A stretch of DNA of 64,000 nt from SXTU01 sp964496695 (GCA_964496695.1 CAZCBE010000009.1:1-64000); one strand, 5' to 3'. Shown: positions 17,074 to 26,412, counted from the stretch's first letter. Notes: generated from the letters alone by a model not told the origin. Numbers and translations: made by a program.

Positions 17074-17814
17074 GTGGCTTTTCACATGACCGCCCAAGCG
17101 AACATGAACACTGCCCCTGTTCACCCTACGCGTTTGTCCACCGCCTTCACCCTTATCGAGCTGCTCGTCGTCATCGCCATCATCGCGATCCTGGCCGGCC
17201 TGTTGCTGCCCGCTCTCGGGAAGGCGAAGGAGCGTTCGAAACGTGTCAGTTGCGTGAACAACCAGAAGCAGATTCTGCTGGCCGGGCACATCTACGAGCA
17301 CGACTTCCCGACGTGGTTTTACTACACCCCGAGTGTCTCGGATGATCGCGGCCCGGTGGCCCTGTATCCGAGCTATGTCCCCGGCCTCCGCAGCTTCATC
17401 TGTCCGAACACCAAGAACACCATCCGCACCACCGCTTTTGCCACGGCGGCAGGCTGGACCACTTTCCTCCAGGATTTGATCACCACCTCGAATGGGGATC
17501 GCGAGCGCAGCACCGGCGGCCACAGCTACGAGTATTGGCTGTATTATCAGGACGCCCCCCGGGCCAATGCCCGCAAGACGCCCAATGACGGCATGGCCCC
17601 GGACGTTGTCATTCTAATGGTGGATGCCGATGATGGCCTCGGCGCACCCGCCCCGGCGAACCAGAACAACTTCCCGGATTCCGTGAACAACCACGGTCGC
17701 GAAGGCTGGAACTGGGGCTTCGTGGACGGCCATTCGGAATGGGTCAACCGGGCGCGCACCGTGCCCGGGCTGGCCGCCAGCCTGATGACGACCAATGCCA
17801 GCATGATTCCGTGA
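17074..17814 (+). CDS. Prepilin-type N-terminal methylation domain protein
   Basis: A 246-residue pseudopilin-like protein. The type IV prepilin signature FTLIELLVVIAIIAILAG sits ~25 residues in, preceded by Ala rather than the usual Gly at the processing site (STAFTLIE). The C-terminal part carries the PVC-typical FVDGHSEW motif near the end (H-x-DG class). Such proteins are hugely expanded in Verrucomicrobia, Planctomycetes and Lentisphaerae, and their roles are mostly unknown. GTG at 17074, ATG at 17086 and ATG at 17104 are all possible starts, and none has a clear Shine-Dalgarno. No secretion or pilus machinery is beside it. Confidence 0.85.
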   Translation: MAFHMTAQANMNTAPVHPTRLSTAFTLIELLVVIAIIAILAGLLLPALGKAKERSKRVSCVNNQKQILLAGHIYEHDFPTWFYYTPSVSDDRGPVALYPSYVPGLRSFICPNTKNTIRTTAFATAAGWTTFLQDLITTSNGDRERSTGGHSYEYWLYYQDAPRANARKTPNDGMAPDVVILMVDADDGLGAPAPANQNNFPDSVNNHGREGWNWGFVDGHSEWVNRARTVPGLAASLMTTNASMIP

Positions 17815-17868
17815 GGTCCGCCGGTTAGCATCTTGTCGTCGGGCCGGCGGCTGAGTATTCCTACGGGC

Positions 17869-18969
17869 ATGACCATCGGAGTGCCCAAGGAAATCAAAGC
17901 CCAGGAAAACCGCGTCGCGCTGCTGCCCTCGGCCGCCTACCAGCTCATCAAACGCGGCCACCGGGTCATCGTGGAGTGCGGGGCTGGGGCCGGTTCCGGC
18001 TATCCCGACGCGAATTACGAGCAGGCCGGTGCGAAGCTCGTCGCCGACCACGCTGCCGTCTTCGCCGAGGCGGACCTGATCGTGAAGGTGAAGGAGCCGC
18101 TCCCCGCCGAGTATCCGCTGCTGCGTCCCGGCCAGTTGCTCTTCACCTACTTGCATCTCGCCGCGAACCGCGAACTCACCGGAGCCCTGATGCAGTCCGG
18201 CGCGACGTGCATCGCCTACGAAACCATCGAGGTGAACCGCCGCCTGCCGCTGCTTGAGCCCATGAGCGAGATCGCCGGCCGTATGAGCGTGCTCGTGGGC
18301 GGCTACTTCCTCGCCAAGCACTGTGGCGGCAATGGCGTGCTGCTCGGCGGCGTGCCGGGGGTGCTGCCCGGTCGCGTGGTCGTCATCGGCGGCGGTGCCG
18401 CCGGTGTGAACGCCGCGCGCATGGCGCAGGGCCTGGGCGCGGACGTGACCATCCTCGAAGTGGATCTGGAGCGGATGCGCTTCCTCGACATCACGCTGCA
18501 CACCGCGCACACGCTTTACTCAAACGAGGCGCACCTGATGGAGCTTTTGCCCACCGTGGACCTGCTCATCGGCGCGGTGCTCGTGCCCGGGGCGAAAGCC
18601 CCCAAGCTCATCCGCCGTGAAATGCTCCGCCAGATGCGCCCTGGCAGCGTGCTCGTGGACATCGCGATTGACCAGGGCGGCTGCGCGGAAACCTCCCGCC
18701 CCACCACGCACCACGACCCCGTGTTCACCGAGGAAGGCGTGCTGCACTACTGCGTGGCCAACATGCCTGCCGCCTACGCCCGCACCGCCACGCAGGCCCT
18801 CACCAACGTGACTTACCGGTTCATCGAGCAGCTTGCGGATCTGGGCTTGGCGGACGCCTGCCAGCGTCAGCCCGCCTTGCTCGGCGGCATCAATGTTCAG
18901 TCCGGGAAAGTGACCTGCCGCGCCGTCGCCGAGGCCCACGCGCTGCCCTTTCATGCACCAGTCGTGTGA
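17869..18969 (+). CDS. ald: Alanine dehydrogenase
   Basis: A 366-residue NAD-dependent enzyme that interconverts L-alanine and pyruvate plus ammonia. It opens with the family signature IGVPKEIKAQENRVALLP. The catalytic Lys is in VKVKEP and the catalytic His in TYLHLA. The Rossmann glycines are in VVIGGGAAGVNAARMA, followed by DIAIDQGGCAETSRPTTH. Length is normal. The start is the ATG at 17869 rather than 17833, because homologues begin MxIGVPKE. It is monocistronic, with repeat-rich sequence on its 3' side. Confidence 0.96.
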   Translation: MTIGVPKEIKAQENRVALLPSAAYQLIKRGHRVIVECGAGAGSGYPDANYEQAGAKLVADHAAVFAEADLIVKVKEPLPAEYPLLRPGQLLFTYLHLAANRELTGALMQSGATCIAYETIEVNRRLPLLEPMSEIAGRMSVLVGGYFLAKHCGGNGVLLGGVPGVLPGRVVVIGGGAAGVNAARMAQGLGADVTILEVDLERMRFLDITLHTAHTLYSNEAHLMELLPTVDLLIGAVLVPGAKAPKLIRREMLRQMRPGSVLVDIAIDQGGCAETSRPTTHHDPVFTEEGVLHYCVANMPAAYARTATQALTNVTYRFIEQLADLGLADACQRQPALLGGINVQSGKVTCRAVAEAHALPFHAPVV

Positions 18970-19171
18970 GACTGATCCCCATTGCAAGTCGGTGAGCTGG
19001 CAACCAGACGCCTCGACGCGCGCCTTCTCCCCTCCTCGGATGAGGGGTGGGGCTGCCAGCGCCAATAGACGCACCTCTTCCTAGAACTGGGGCGAGCGTG
19101 CTCACCGTTCTGGCCAGGTGCCTCCCGGAGAACGGACGTCCTTGGCAATGGCAAACCGCTTCCCCGAGCAG

Positions 19172-19714
19172 TCACTCCACCCGATACCGAGGCACCGTCG
19201 CATCCACCTCCTGCGCCCACGCATCAATGCCACCGCGCAGATACTTTGCCCGCGAGAACCCATGCCCGGCAAAGTAAGCCGCCGCATCCAGGCTGGCGGA
19301 ACCATCATGATCGTAGAAGACCAGCAGCGCATCCCGTGGCGCCGTGCCCATCAGGGATTGCACCAGCTCCTGGTTCACAAACTCCGCGCCGTCGAGGTGG
19401 ACGGCTTCCCACTCTTCGCGCGTGCGGATGTCCAGCAGCCGCAGCGCTTCTCCCCGCGCCTTGAGTTCGGCGACTTCGCGCGGCGTGGCTTCAATTTGCC
19501 GGTCCTGTTCGCGGCTGGCCTGGATATGGGCGATGACCTCCGCCACGTTCAGGTTGCCGTTCCGTTCGCAAAGCTGGCCGAGCGTTTCAGTGGGTTGAAA
19601 ACCACAGCTTGAGCAGCCGCCCAGGTGATACTTGCGGAAGAGCGCCCGGCGCGCGCCCGGATAGGCGGCGAGCACTTGGTCCATGGTCGTCTCAGGAGCG
19701 AGGGTGTCAGTCAC
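19172..19714 (-). CDS. DUF1858-like plus rhodanese-like protein without catalytic Cys
   Basis: A 180-residue cytoplasmic protein. The N-terminal ~55 residues form a DUF1858-like helical domain with a GGCSSCGF cysteine pair. The C-terminal ~110 residues are a rhodanese fold: LLDIRTREEWEAVHLDGAEF, then LLVFYDHDGSASLDAAAYF, and KYLRGGIDAWAQEV. In the active loop the usual Cys of YCxxGxRS is Asp (YDHDGSAS), so sulfur transfer by the normal mechanism is not expected. Inactive rhodaneses often act in binding or regulation. The start is the GTG at 19714; an ATG at 19684 is also possible. Confidence 0.8.
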   Translation of the reverse strand: MTDTLAPETTMDQVLAAYPGARRALFRKYHLGGCSSCGFQPTETLGQLCERNGNLNVAEVIAHIQASREQDRQIEATPREVAELKARGEALRLLDIRTREEWEAVHLDGAEFVNQELVQSLMGTAPRDALLVFYDHDGSASLDAAAYFAGHGFSRAKYLRGGIDAWAQEVDATVPRYRVE

Positions 19715-19763
19715 CGCGGGAAACTAACCGCAGATACGCAGGGATGCACACCGATTTTCCGAA

Positions 19764-19840
19764 GTATTCAGTGTCCAGTATTCAGTCACGAAGTGCGCGA
19801 CCGAACGCCCACTGAATACTGAAGACTTTTTACTGAAAAC
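19764..19840. repeat. gtattcagtgtccagtattc inverted repeat
   Basis: gtattcagt units on the left face actgaatactgaagac and actgaaaac units on the right. It is a short dispersed palindrome between the rhodanese-like and PTS genes. Confidence 0.75.
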
Positions 19841-19882
19841 TCCTTGCGCAAAAGCCCCTCTGCGAATCCGCAGCCCCCCAGC

Positions 19883-20350
19883 TTACTTCTTCGGCCCCTG
19901 CTCCGTAATCACCTTATACATCGCCTCCCCATCGGGGGCGGACTCCAGCGCGGTCCGAAAATCCTTGTTGTGCAGAATTTTCGCGATGTTCGCGAGCGTG
20001 TGCAGGTGCTTCTGGAACTGCCCCTGCGGCACGAGGAAGAGCATGACGAGCTTCACCGGTTGGTTGTCCAGCGCATCAAAGTTGATGCCCTTGACGCTCC
20101 GGCCAAACGCGCCGATGACTTCTGGGATGAGGTCCGTGCTCGCGTGCGGGATGCCGATGCCGAAGCCGATGCCGGTGCTCATGGAGTTCTCGCGCTTGCG
20201 CACCACGGCGGCGATGGCCTCGCGGTTTTCCGGCTTGATCTTGCCGCACTGGACGAGCAGGTCGAGCAGCTCATCAATGGCCTGCCAGCGGTCCGTCGCT
20301 TTCAGGTCGGCGATAATTTGCTCTTTACGAAGAATGTCCGCGAGCGTCAT
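19883..20350 (-). CDS. ptsN: PTS EIIA (PtsN/fructose type) protein
   Basis: A 155-residue PTS EIIA domain of the fructose/nitrogen-regulatory type. The phosphorylatable His is in GIGFGIGIPHAST, and the following QPVKLVMLFLVP strand and HLHTLANIAKIL helix are diagnostic. No EIIB or EIIC domain is attached or nearby, which favours a regulatory PtsN-like role over sugar transport. Partners (HPr, EI) are not in the window. The start is the ATG at 20350; a longer form to 20419 is less likely. The gene has no apparent operon partners. Confidence 0.85.
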   Translation of the reverse strand: MTLADILRKEQIIADLKATDRWQAIDELLDLLVQCGKIKPENREAIAAVVRKRENSMSTGIGFGIGIPHASTDLIPEVIGAFGRSVKGINFDALDNQPVKLVMLFLVPQGQFQKHLHTLANIAKILHNKDFRTALESAPDGEAMYKVITEQGPKK

Positions 20351-20446
20351 ACGAGAAAAACCAAGGCCATTTCGCCGGAAGCAAAGGGGTGATTCAAGAA
20401 CGAATTCCGTTTCGGACACGATTTGCGATGCGGGACGGAGCGCAGC

Positions 20447-21253
20447 TCACTCACTGGTCCGGGAAATCAGATAGCGGACGTCCGCTCCCGAATTCGCATC
20501 GGCCCCGTTGCGGGTCAGGGTGCGCTTGTCCGTCCACCGGTGCGTTTCCGAATGTCCGTCGGCGAACGAAAGTCCGCAGGAAGCGTTGTGATAGCTGGCC
20601 GGATAGTCAATGAACGTGGTGGCCGTGGGCAGCGGATCGGCAACCCAGAAAATGCCGTCGTTCAAGCCGGTTGGTTCCTCATCCAGGAAAACGAACCTGT
20701 CCGCTGGATTGAGGATGCCGTCCAGCCGGGTAAACTTTGCATAGGTCGAGGCTTGGATGTTGGGGTAGAACTGGCCGTTGTTCTGCCCGCCGATGTAGCC
20801 GTTCATCGAAACGCTGCGGACGCGCGGGATGGCCAGCGCCGGGTCCACGCTCCGGTCCGCCGGGCATTTGTAAATCTGTGGCGTTGAGGCGTAGCGCCCG
20901 ATCAGCCCGGCCATCATGGCAGTGTAATTGGTTGCCTCGACCGTGACGGCCATCGAATTGACCCCATACCACTGCTGGTAGGTATTCTGGTTCGAGTTGT
21001 AAGGCAGCCGACCTTCGTTGTCTTCGGCATAAAGGTGCCACGCGAGCTGCAACTGCCGCAGGTTGTTCAGGCACTTGATGCCGTGCGCCTTCTGCTTCGC
21101 CTTGGACAGCGCGGGCAGGAGCATGCCCGCCAGGATCGCGATGATCGCGATCACCACGAGCAGCTCAATCAACGTAAACCCTCGCCGACGCAGTCTCGGC
21201 CAAGGTCGCAAGCCGGATGTCATTGCCTCCGACCGTTCGTCGAAATGAACCAA
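20447..21253 (-). CDS. Prepilin-type N-terminal methylation domain protein
   Basis: A 268-residue pseudopilin-like protein. The RRGFTLIELLVVIAIIAIL signature is preceded by a basic leader, with cleavage expected after the Gly. The soluble part has CLNNLRQLQLAWHLYAEDN (a typical N-terminal helix), a CPADRSVDP segment and the C-terminal SFADGHSETHRW motif. The start is at 21253 or the internal ATG at 21223. The neighbouring genes are functionally unrelated, as usual for this family in PVC bacteria. Confidence 0.88.
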   Translation of the reverse strand: MVHFDERSEAMTSGLRPWPRLRRRGFTLIELLVVIAIIAILAGMLLPALSKAKQKAHGIKCLNNLRQLQLAWHLYAEDNEGRLPYNSNQNTYQQWYGVNSMAVTVEATNYTAMMAGLIGRYASTPQIYKCPADRSVDPALAIPRVRSVSMNGYIGGQNNGQFYPNIQASTYAKFTRLDGILNPADRFVFLDEEPTGLNDGIFWVADPLPTATTFIDYPASYHNASCGLSFADGHSETHRWTDKRTLTRNGADANSGADVRYLISRTSE

Positions 21254-21302
21254 GCGTCAAGCCGCATTCCTTTGGCAAACCCGGGCGCGCCCGCTCCTCG
21301 AA

Positions 21303-21356
21303 GTAGCGCAAGCCTCCGGCTTGCCGTGCCGCCGGCGTCCTCGCCGGCCCGGTTGC
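21303..21356 (+). repeat. gtagcgcaagcctccggctt repeat variant
   Basis: gtagcgcaagcctccggctt, then gccgccggcgtcctcgccgg. It follows the same plan as the gtagcgccggcctccggcc family but with the internal words swapped. It lies upstream of gltX. Confidence 0.7.
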
Positions 21357-21417
21357 GGTTTCGTTGGGCTCATCTTGACACTGCCCCCGAATCCGAGCCC
21401 GCGCGGACGCCGGCGCT

Positions 21418-21474
21418 ACGTAGCGCCGGCCTCCGGCCGGCCGTGTCGCAAGCGTCCTCGCTTGCCCGGCGGGA
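21418..21474 (+). repeat. gtagcgccggcctccggcc repeat family copy
   Basis: Contains tacgtagcgccggcctccgg and gcaagcgtcctcgcttgcc. The gene-free interval 21254-21607 upstream of gltX otherwise shows no gene; an upstream-extended reading of gltX only translates these repeats. Confidence 0.85.
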
Positions 21475-21607
21475 CGAGGTCGGGGGCAGGGTCGAGATGC
21501 GCCCGTTTCGTTCGCACCATGCGCCGCTGCTTGCCACACCCGCGCACCCCGAACTATGCTGCCCGCACAGTTTGAGCGACGATCCGTCAACCAGCACCCC
21601 GAATTCC

Positions 21608-22945
21608 ATGAGCGTCCGCGTCCGTTTTGCCCCCAGTCCCACCGGTTACCTGCACATCGGCGGCGCGCGCACCGCGCTGTTCAACTGGCTTTACGCCCGC
21701 CACACCGGCGGCACCTTCATCCTCCGCGTGGAGGACACCGATGCCGCGCGCAACTCCCAAGAGGCCGTCAACGTCATCCTCGACGGCCTTCGCTGGCTCG
21801 GCATGGACTGGGATGAAGGCCCGCTCACCGCCGACGCCACCGGCCCCAGCAAGGGCGACTGCGGCCCCTACTTTCAGTCGCAGCGGAAGGAGAACTACAC
21901 CCGCCGCGTCGAGGCGCTCCTCTCGCGCGGCCTTGCCTACGAGAGCGAAGGCGCGGTGCGCTTCCGCATGACTCGTGAGCCCGTGCTCATCCGCGACCTC
22001 GTCGTGGGCGATGTCACCCGCGCCCTCACCGACCGCGAGGAGCAGGAGCCGGACTTCGTCATCATGCGTTCGGATGGTTCGCCGGTCTTCCACTTCGTCA
22101 ACGTGGTGGATGATTTGGAGATGGGCATCACCCACGTCATCCGCGGTGAAGACCACCTGAGCAACACCGCCAAGCACGTCGCGCTCTTCCGCGCCTTCGG
22201 CGTCGAACCGCCCAAGTATGCCCACATCCCGCTCATCCTCAACCCCGACGGCACCAAGATGTCCAAGCGCGACACCGGTGCGGCCCTGACCTATTACATG
22301 GAGAATGGCTATGCCCCCGAGGCCGTGCTCAACTACCTCTGCCTGCTGGGCTGGTCACCCAAGGACGGCCGCGAAGTCATTCCGCGCAAAGAACTGATCG
22401 CCGACTTCGATCTGCCGCAAATCCTCCGGCACAACGCCCGCTTCGACCACGAGAAGCTCAAGTGGATGAACGGCGAGTATGTCCGTGCGATGGCCCCGGA
22501 CCGCTTCTACGAAATGTCCGTCCACACCCTCGCCCGTGCCGGCGTGGACACGAACCAGTTCCCGACCGCCTACGTGAAGGCAGCCCTCGACACCTGCATG
22601 GGCAAGGTCCGCATCTTCACCGAGCTGCCGGCCTACGGCGGCTTCTACTTCACCGACAAGGTGGCACTGGACGCCGAGGCGCTCGCCGCGCTGCCCCCGG
22701 AAGCCCGTGAGCGCCTCAAGAAACTGCGCGACGCCTACGCCAGTCTCGCCGAGTTCACCGCCGCCAATCTCGAAGCCACCTTGAAGGAAACGGCCAAGGC
22801 CCTCGGCGTGAAGAACGGCGTCCTCGTGCATCCCGCCCGCTTCGCCTGCACCGGCAAGCCCAGCGGCCCCAGCCTCTACCACCTCCTCGAAGTCCTCGGC
22901 AAAGACCGCGTCCTCGCGCGGATGGATGCCGCCCTGTTGGCCTGA
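21608..22945 (+). CDS. gltX: Glutamyl-tRNA synthetase
   Basis: A 445-residue class I aminoacyl-tRNA synthetase charging tRNA-Glu (or non-discriminating Glu/Gln). The N-terminus RVRFAPSPTGYLHIGGARTA contains the HIGH-equivalent HIGG. ILRVEDTDAARN is the usual glutamate-site segment, and the KMSKRDTGA loop is the KMSKS motif. The C-terminal anticodon-binding helical domain is present, and length is at the short end of the family. The start is the ATG at 21608. A longer frame upstream is repeat translation. Confidence 0.97.
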   Translation: MSVRVRFAPSPTGYLHIGGARTALFNWLYARHTGGTFILRVEDTDAARNSQEAVNVILDGLRWLGMDWDEGPLTADATGPSKGDCGPYFQSQRKENYTRRVEALLSRGLAYESEGAVRFRMTREPVLIRDLVVGDVTRALTDREEQEPDFVIMRSDGSPVFHFVNVVDDLEMGITHVIRGEDHLSNTAKHVALFRAFGVEPPKYAHIPLILNPDGTKMSKRDTGAALTYYMENGYAPEAVLNYLCLLGWSPKDGREVIPRKELIADFDLPQILRHNARFDHEKLKWMNGEYVRAMAPDRFYEMSVHTLARAGVDTNQFPTAYVKAALDTCMGKVRIFTELPAYGGFYFTDKVALDAEALAALPPEARERLKKLRDAYASLAEFTAANLEATLKETAKALGVKNGVLVHPARFACTGKPSGPSLYHLLEVLGKDRVLARMDAALLA

Positions 22946-23420
22946 GCCATCAAGCATCCACCGACAGGCAGCTACCAACCCCAGATCGTGTCGGAGCCAG
23001 TTGCCTTTCCTCCCTCTCCCCTCATCGGATGAGGGGAGAGGGCCGGCCCGCCTCCCGCAGCGTTGCGAATGGAGGGGCTGCGAACGCGCGGAACGCAAGC
23101 TTCGTGCTTTGGCCTCCGGAACCGCGTGCCGCCAGTATGGAGTCCCGCCTTCAGGCGGCGGGGCGTTCGACTGTCGGTGGGCTCGCTGCGCAGCGCCTGG
23201 ATCGCAGCCAGGTTCCATCGGCTAGAGCCGGGACTCCGTGCGTTGTTCATGCGAGTTTCCTGTTTCGTTTGAACCTGCTCACGGACCATGAACCAGAAAA
23301 AGGACCCAAATCTTTGAGGTTCCGGGTTTGAAGGGGCCTCCCCGTCCATCCCAGCATTGACAGCCAGCCCCAATTTGTTTCCCGTTGCCCCGTCACACGA
23401 CTAACAACTTGTTCATCGCC
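22946..23420. repeat. Gene-free stretch with hairpin and repeats
   Basis: A strong hairpin lies at 23012-23042, where ccctctcccctc pairs with gaggggagaggg. Bases 23121-23240 carry another repeat-like segment (cgccttcaggcggcggggcg and inverted words). No coding region, RNA gene or clear promoter is visible. The hairpin could terminate gltX transcription, but it lacks a T-tract. Confidence 0.6.
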
Positions 23421-24389
23421 ATGCGCACATTCAGTCTCGCCGTCCTCACCCTCACTACCTTGCTCCTTCCCGCCCGCGCCGCCGAGTGGAAGGTCACCCC
23501 CGATTGGCTCAAGCTCCCCGAAGGCCGTCCCGCCCTCGGCAACCAGCACGGCGACATCGCCATCAGTTCCAAGGGCGAGGTCTATGTGAGCGTCATGGAC
23601 CCCAAGGCCGGCGTGCAGGTCTATGGCGCGGACGGCAAGTGGCTCCGCAATCTCCCCGACGCGCCGGCTGATTTCCACGGCTTCGTCATCAAGAAGCAGG
23701 CCGACGGCGAATTCATCTACGGCCCGCGTCTCAGCGGCGGCAACATCCTCAAGCTCACTCTCGAAGGCAAAGTCGTCTTGGACATTCCATCCTCCGTCAT
23801 CCCCGAGGACTTCAAGGTGAAGAGCAAGGAAGGCAAGTCCCGCGTCGCCATGACCGGCATGGATGTCGCGCCCAACGGCGACTGGTTCGTGACCGACGGC
23901 TACGCCAGCAGCTTCGTCCACCACTTCGACAAGACCGGCAAGTATATCAAGTCCTTCGGCGGCAAGAAGGCTCCCTACAACTTCACCACCCTGCACAAGA
24001 TCGCCGTGGACACCCGTTTCTCGCCCGTCCGCATCATCGCCTGTGACCGCGAGGCCATGCGCGTGGTGCACATGTCCACGGATGGCGAACTCCTCGGCGT
24101 CGTCGCGAAAGACCTTCTCGCTCCCGCCGCGATCACCGTGCAAGGCGACTACGCCCTTGTTGGCGAAATTCGGGGTGCCGTCAGCGTGCTCGACAAGGAG
24201 GGCAAGACCGTCGCCCGCCTCGGCCTCAACACCACCCCGGGCGAGACCGGCAACAACAACCTCGAACCCGCCAAGTGGCGTCCGGGCTTCGTCACCGCTC
24301 CGCACGGTGTGGCCTTCAACGCCGCCGGTGACATCTTCGTCTCCGAATACAACAAGTTCGGCCGTGTGCATCGCTGGAACAAACAGTAA
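23421..24389 (+). CDS. Secreted NHL/six-bladed beta-propeller protein
   Basis: A 322-residue exported protein with signal peptide MRTFSLAVLTLTTLLLPARA. The mature part has several NHL-like blade motifs, such as GDIAISSKGEVYVS, GMDVAPNGDWFVTDGYAS and GVAFNAAGDIFVSEYNKFG. The family resembles the six-bladed propellers of peptidylglycine-lyase-like and NHL proteins common in Planctomycetes and Verrucomicrobia. No catalytic assignment is possible. The start is the ATG at 23421. It precedes the DUF1552 cassette but is separated from it by a 419-base repeat region. Confidence 0.82.
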   Translation: MRTFSLAVLTLTTLLLPARAAEWKVTPDWLKLPEGRPALGNQHGDIAISSKGEVYVSVMDPKAGVQVYGADGKWLRNLPDAPADFHGFVIKKQADGEFIYGPRLSGGNILKLTLEGKVVLDIPSSVIPEDFKVKSKEGKSRVAMTGMDVAPNGDWFVTDGYASSFVHHFDKTGKYIKSFGGKKAPYNFTTLHKIAVDTRFSPVRIIACDREAMRVVHMSTDGELLGVVAKDLLAPAAITVQGDYALVGEIRGAVSVLDKEGKTVARLGLNTTPGETGNNNLEPAKWRPGFVTAPHGVAFNAAGDIFVSEYNKFGRVHRWNKQ

Positions 24390-24808
24390 GCATCGTCCCA
24401 TAGCGCGCCGCTTCTTCCTCCCCCATCGGGGGAGACCTCATAAACCTTCCGGGTTCGCGGTGTCGCACCTTGAACCAGCGGCTGGTAGGGCGCGGTGTCC
24501 TCACCGCGCCGCCGAGGTCTAGTGGCCTTGGATGCTCGGCGGCGGGCTGAGGACAGCCCGCCCTACCAGCTCCAGGTTGCCGGGGTCGGTCCAAAGCGAG
24601 GGTGTCTTGCGAAGTAAACCCCGTGCCGGTGGCCTACAGCCACCGCGTTGCAGGTGGACAGCTTGAAGCCGCTCCGTCCTGCTGCGGCCCACCGTCGTCG
24701 GCTGCCAGCCGCCGGCGCGCGCAACGGTGGGAACGCAGATTGACCCGCGAGAAATCTCCATCCCGCGATTCCCCGCGAATTTCCCCCCGGTTACGCCGTC
24801 CGCTTTGC
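24390..24808. repeat. Gene-free stretch with two repeat families
   Basis: 24486-24567 is a full copy of the tagggcgcggtgtcctcacc family ending cagcccgccctacc. 24618-24722 carries the ccgtgccggtggcctacagcc family, with an inverted partner near its right end. No gene or RNA is visible. Apparent upstream extension of the DUF1552 gene into this region is repeat translation. Confidence 0.75.
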
Positions 24809-26179
24809 ATGAGTCATATCGCCTTGCGCCGCTGGGAACTGAGCCGCCGCCATGCCCTGCGGGGACTCGGGGCCACGGTGGCGTTGCCATTCCTTGATTG
24901 CATGCGCCCGATGCGGTCGTTTGCCGAGGTGGCGCAGGCCAGCCCCCGGCGCAGCGTCTTCATCTACCTGCCCAACGGCGTCAACACGCTGGACTTTCAG
25001 ATTCGCGAGGCTGGAGCCGGTTACACCTTCTCCAAAATCCTCTCACCGCTGGCGAAGCACCGCGCGAACATCACGCCCATCAGCGGCCTCTATCACCCGC
25101 ACGGTCTGGGTCATCATCACAACTGCCAGAAAATCTGGCTCACCGGCGGCAAGGTCGGCGCGACGGACCGCAACACCATCTCAATGGATCAGCTCATGGC
25201 GCAGAAGACCGCCGAGGTCACGCGCTACACCTCGCTCGAACTCAGCAGCGATGGCGACACGCTGGCGTGGACGGCGGACGGCATCCGCCTCCCGGCCGAG
25301 CGGACGCCCAGCGTGGTCTTCAAGCGCATGTTCGAGGCACCCGTGGGCGGGCTGGACAAGCAGCGCCGGAATCTTGACCGCAAGGGCAGCATTCTCGACC
25401 TCGTGCTCGACGACGCGAAGAAGCTGGATTCCCAACTCGGCCAGGCGGACCGCGGCCGGCTGGAGCAATACCTGACCTCCGTTCGCGAAGTGGAAGTCCG
25501 CACCGAACGCAGCACCAAGTGGCTGGACACCCCGCTGCCCAAGGTGGACGCGGCGTCCCGCTCGCGGGTGGACCGCGCAGTGTCGCAGCAGTTGGTGGGC
25601 GAGTATTTCCGGACGATGTATGACCTCATCGTGCTCGCCTTCCAGACCGACATGACGCGCGTGGCGACCTTCAGTTCCGGCAGCGAAGGGCAGGGCCTGC
25701 CCATCCCGGAAATCCAGATCAAGCAGGACCGCCACTCGCTCTCGCATCATAACGGCAATGTAAAGCGCCTGGAGGAACTCACGGCGAGCGACACCTTCAA
25801 CGTCCAGCAGTTCGCCTATCTGCTCGACCGCCTCGCGGAAACGTCCGACACCCACGGCCCGCTCCTCGACACCACGATGACCCTCTTCGGCAGCGGCATG
25901 AGCTACGGCCACAGCCACGGCAATGCGAATCTCCCGCTAGTGCTCGCGGGCGGTGCGAAGCTCGGCCTCAAACACGGCCGCCATCTGGACCTCAACCGCG
26001 CCGGCGGGCTGGCCGACTACCAGCTCACCAACCCGCGCGAGCATTATCGCCTGTGCTTCAGTCCCGTGAACCAGAAGGCGCTCATGAGCAACCTGCTCCT
26101 CACCATGGGCCAGGCGATGGGATTGGACATCAACCGGTTCGCCGACAGCAATGGCACGCTGGCCGAGCTGCGGGCTTGA
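24809..26179 (+). CDS. DUF1552 protein with Tat-like signal
   Basis: A 456-residue exported protein of the DUF1552 family, found almost only in Planctomycetes, Verrucomicrobia and relatives and usually encoded beside DUF1592-type cytochromes. The N-terminus SRRHALRGLGATVALPFLD is Tat-like (twin Arg, hydrophobic stretch). Family landmarks are VFIYLPNGVN, HPHGLGHHHNCQKIWLTGG, FQTDMTRVATFSSG and LFGSGMSYGHSHGNANLPLV. Function is unknown; a sulfatase-like or alkaline-phosphatase-like fold has been suggested for relatives. The start is the ATG at 24809. Two further secreted genes follow on the same strand. Confidence 0.9.
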   Translation: MSHIALRRWELSRRHALRGLGATVALPFLDCMRPMRSFAEVAQASPRRSVFIYLPNGVNTLDFQIREAGAGYTFSKILSPLAKHRANITPISGLYHPHGLGHHHNCQKIWLTGGKVGATDRNTISMDQLMAQKTAEVTRYTSLELSSDGDTLAWTADGIRLPAERTPSVVFKRMFEAPVGGLDKQRRNLDRKGSILDLVLDDAKKLDSQLGQADRGRLEQYLTSVREVEVRTERSTKWLDTPLPKVDAASRSRVDRAVSQQLVGEYFRTMYDLIVLAFQTDMTRVATFSSGSEGQGLPIPEIQIKQDRHSLSHHNGNVKRLEELTASDTFNVQQFAYLLDRLAETSDTHGPLLDTTMTLFGSGMSYGHSHGNANLPLVLAGGAKLGLKHGRHLDLNRAGGLADYQLTNPREHYRLCFSPVNQKALMSNLLLTMGQAMGLDINRFADSNGTLAELRA

Positions 26180-26235
26180 AACGCGTTCCGTCCGAAACCA
26201 AGGCAAGCGATGGCTACGAAAGTTGAAGTGGAGGC

Positions 26236-26412
26236 GGAAGCTCCAAGCTCCAAATCCCAAGCACCAAGGAAGTTCCAAATCCCAAGCTCCAAAGCCACCG
26301 CCGTTCGCGCGGGCGGCGCGTGGGGAAGCTGCTCCACGAACCGTTCGAAGCCAGCTTGGAATTTGAAGCTTGGAGCTTCTTTGGGATTTGGAGCTTGGAT
26401 TTTGGAGCTTCC
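26236..26412. repeat. Inverted repeat overlapping the next gene start
   Basis: The left arm at 26236-26294 (ggaagctccaagctccaaat) pairs imperfectly with the right arm at 26353-26412 (ttgggatttggagcttggat). It belongs to the same family as 9526-9738. The right arm runs directly into the signal-peptide codons of the secreted protein that ends at 27580. Confidence 0.82.
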
